Shown in pieces: positions 15,618 through 16,157 of a stretch of DNA of 16,157 bases. Origin of the DNA: an uncultured Eubacteriales bacterium (GTDB taxonomy: Bacteria; Bacillota; Clostridia; Oscillospirales; Oscillospiraceae); the NCBI GenBank assembly GCA_900555735.1, contig USMI01000028.1:1-16157 (forward strand), given 5' to 3'. The position numbers and the translations under genes are program-made. Below the pieces are notes generated by a model. It worked only from the letters and a program-made list of their open reading frames with translations. It was not told where the DNA came from and did not search any database. Position 1 is the first letter of the stretch; every line of letters begins with the position of its first letter.

Positions 15618-15634
15618 TTGTGCGCTCCGCACAA
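15618..15634. promoter_or_regulatory. Inverted repeat in the PucR-gene leader
   Basis: TTGTGCG and CGCACAA form perfect 7-bp arms around CTC. It lies between the predicted transcript start of the PucR gene and its ribosome site, so it could be an operator or an mRNA hairpin. Confidence 0.3.
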
Positions 15635-15639
15635 CTTAT

Positions 15640-15693
15640 TTGCAAAAGATTATACTTCCGTTCTCTTGCAAAAGCAAGGAAAATGCGTAAAAT
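15640..15693. promoter_or_regulatory. Back-to-back divergent promoters sharing a palindrome
   Basis: Minus strand: TTGCTT (15672-15677), 17-base spacer, TATAAT (15649-15654) for the PucR gene. Plus strand: TTGCAA (15666-15671), 16-base spacer, TAAAAT (15688-15693) for the permease. The two -35 boxes are adjacent and together form the palindrome CTTGC-AAAA-GCAAG (15665-15678). TTGCAAAAG is repeated directly at 15640-15648 and 15666-15674, 26 bases apart, the first copy covering the PucR start point. One regulator bound here could control both directions. Confidence 0.55.
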
Positions 15694-15730
15694 GGCAGCA
15701 TAAAGAAAAAACGCAAAGGAGCGTGAGCAT

Positions 15731-16157
15731 ATGGAAACCAAAAAGAACATCAATATCTGGAAATCGCTGCAGAAGGTGCCTGCCGGCACCATGTTCGTGC
15801 CGCTGATCATTGGTGCGATTATCACAACGATTTGTCAGGGCATTTTCGATTTTGATCTGTGGGGCACGCTGGGTAATCCTATGAAGGATATGTTCTCATC
15901 CTCCGGTCAGATGCTGATCATCGGCCTGATGCTGTTCTGCACTGGCACGCAGCTGAAGCTGTCGGATATGGCGGATGCCCTGCATCGGGGCGTGCTGCTG
16001 ATCCTGGTGCGGTTGGGTGTAGCCTACGGGCTGTGCGCCCTGTTCTATGCCCTGTTCGGCTATGAGGGCTTTCTGGGTATCTCTTTTCTGGCCTTCGTGT
16101 GTGCCGTCACCAGCGCCAACGCGGCGCTGTACATGGGCATCATCTCCCCCTTCGGCG
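15731..16157 (+). CDS. kdgT: 2-keto-3-deoxygluconate permease family transporter, N-terminal part, cut by window edge
   Basis: Inner-membrane transporter of the KdgT family, which imports 2-keto-3-deoxygluconate with protons; the precise sugar acid taken here is not proven. The 142 visible residues show the family opening KVPAGTMFVPLIIGAIITT (15-33), the segment MLIIGLMLFCTGTQLKL (61-77), a hydrophobic stretch 87-108 and FVCAVTSANAALYMGI (122-137), matching the KdgT pattern of a small-residue/Asn-rich motif in this membrane segment. ATG at 15731 has AAAGGAG 9 bases upstream. It is divergent from the PucR-type regulator. The remaining half of the protein lies past the window. Confidence 0.85.
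   Translation, partial: METKKNINIWKSLQKVPAGTMFVPLIIGAIITTICQGIFDFDLWGTLGNPMKDMFSSSGQMLIIGLMLFCTGTQLKLSDMADALHRGVLLILVRLGVAYGLCALFYALFGYEGFLGISFLAFVCAVTSANAALYMGIISPFG

Overview
The window looks like chromosome from a GC-rich Clostridia member, probably of the Oscillospiraceae / Flavonifractor–Lawsonibacter type. The grounds are consensus sigma-A promoters, strong AAGGAG-type ribosome binding sites, low-GC intergenic DNA between GC-rich genes, and Firmicutes-style families (CBS/DRTGG family II pyrophosphatase, arginine deiminase, PucR regulator). The genus is an inference. I saw no rRNA, tRNA, CRISPR array, insertion sequence or phage gene.

Layout. (1) 1-2233, minus strand: the 5' part of prfB (release factor 2, cut by the window edge), preceded by a MATE efflux pump; each has its own promoter. 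(2) 2306-4041, plus strand: a CBS/DRTGG-containing Mn-dependent inorganic pyrophosphatase with a consensus promoter divergent from the MATE promoter, closed by a terminator. (3) 4161-6560: a two-gene unit, arginine deiminase plus a TIGR00300-type (LOR/SDH) ornithine cyclodeaminase, closed by a perfect 22-bp-stem bidirectional terminator. (4) 6563-7798, minus: an AraC-type regulator with two tandem AraC DNA-binding domains, transcribed away from (5) 8249-14139, plus: a five-gene oligopeptide-type ABC importer operon (two permeases, two ATPases, one lipoprotein binding protein). The 450-bp region between them holds a promoter for each side, a direct repeat with 21-bp period, an inverted repeat, and two overlapping leader hairpins. 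(6) 14378-15598, minus: a PucR/CdaR-type regulator divergent from (7) 15731 onward: the start of a 2-keto-3-deoxygluconate permease. Their back-to-back promoters share a palindrome.

The most striking object is the binding protein at 12349-14139. Its signal peptide and lipobox are normal, but the two halves of the mature protein are in the reverse of the family order: the C-terminal half (normally after the first inter-lobe crossover) comes first, and the N-terminal half, including the family 5 signature region, comes last. The frame is open throughout and nothing obvious is missing. Moving one 870-bp block (12448-13317) to the end would restore the usual order, and an in-frame ACCGAC (Thr-Asp) occurs at both ends of that block. 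This is either a natural circular permutation of an OppA-type protein or an assembly artefact, and it is the first thing to check.

Functionally the window is about amino acid/peptide and sugar-acid use: peptide import under an AraC regulator, arginine breakdown linked to a possible ornithine-to-proline step, and sugar-acid uptake under a PucR regulator, next to two housekeeping genes.
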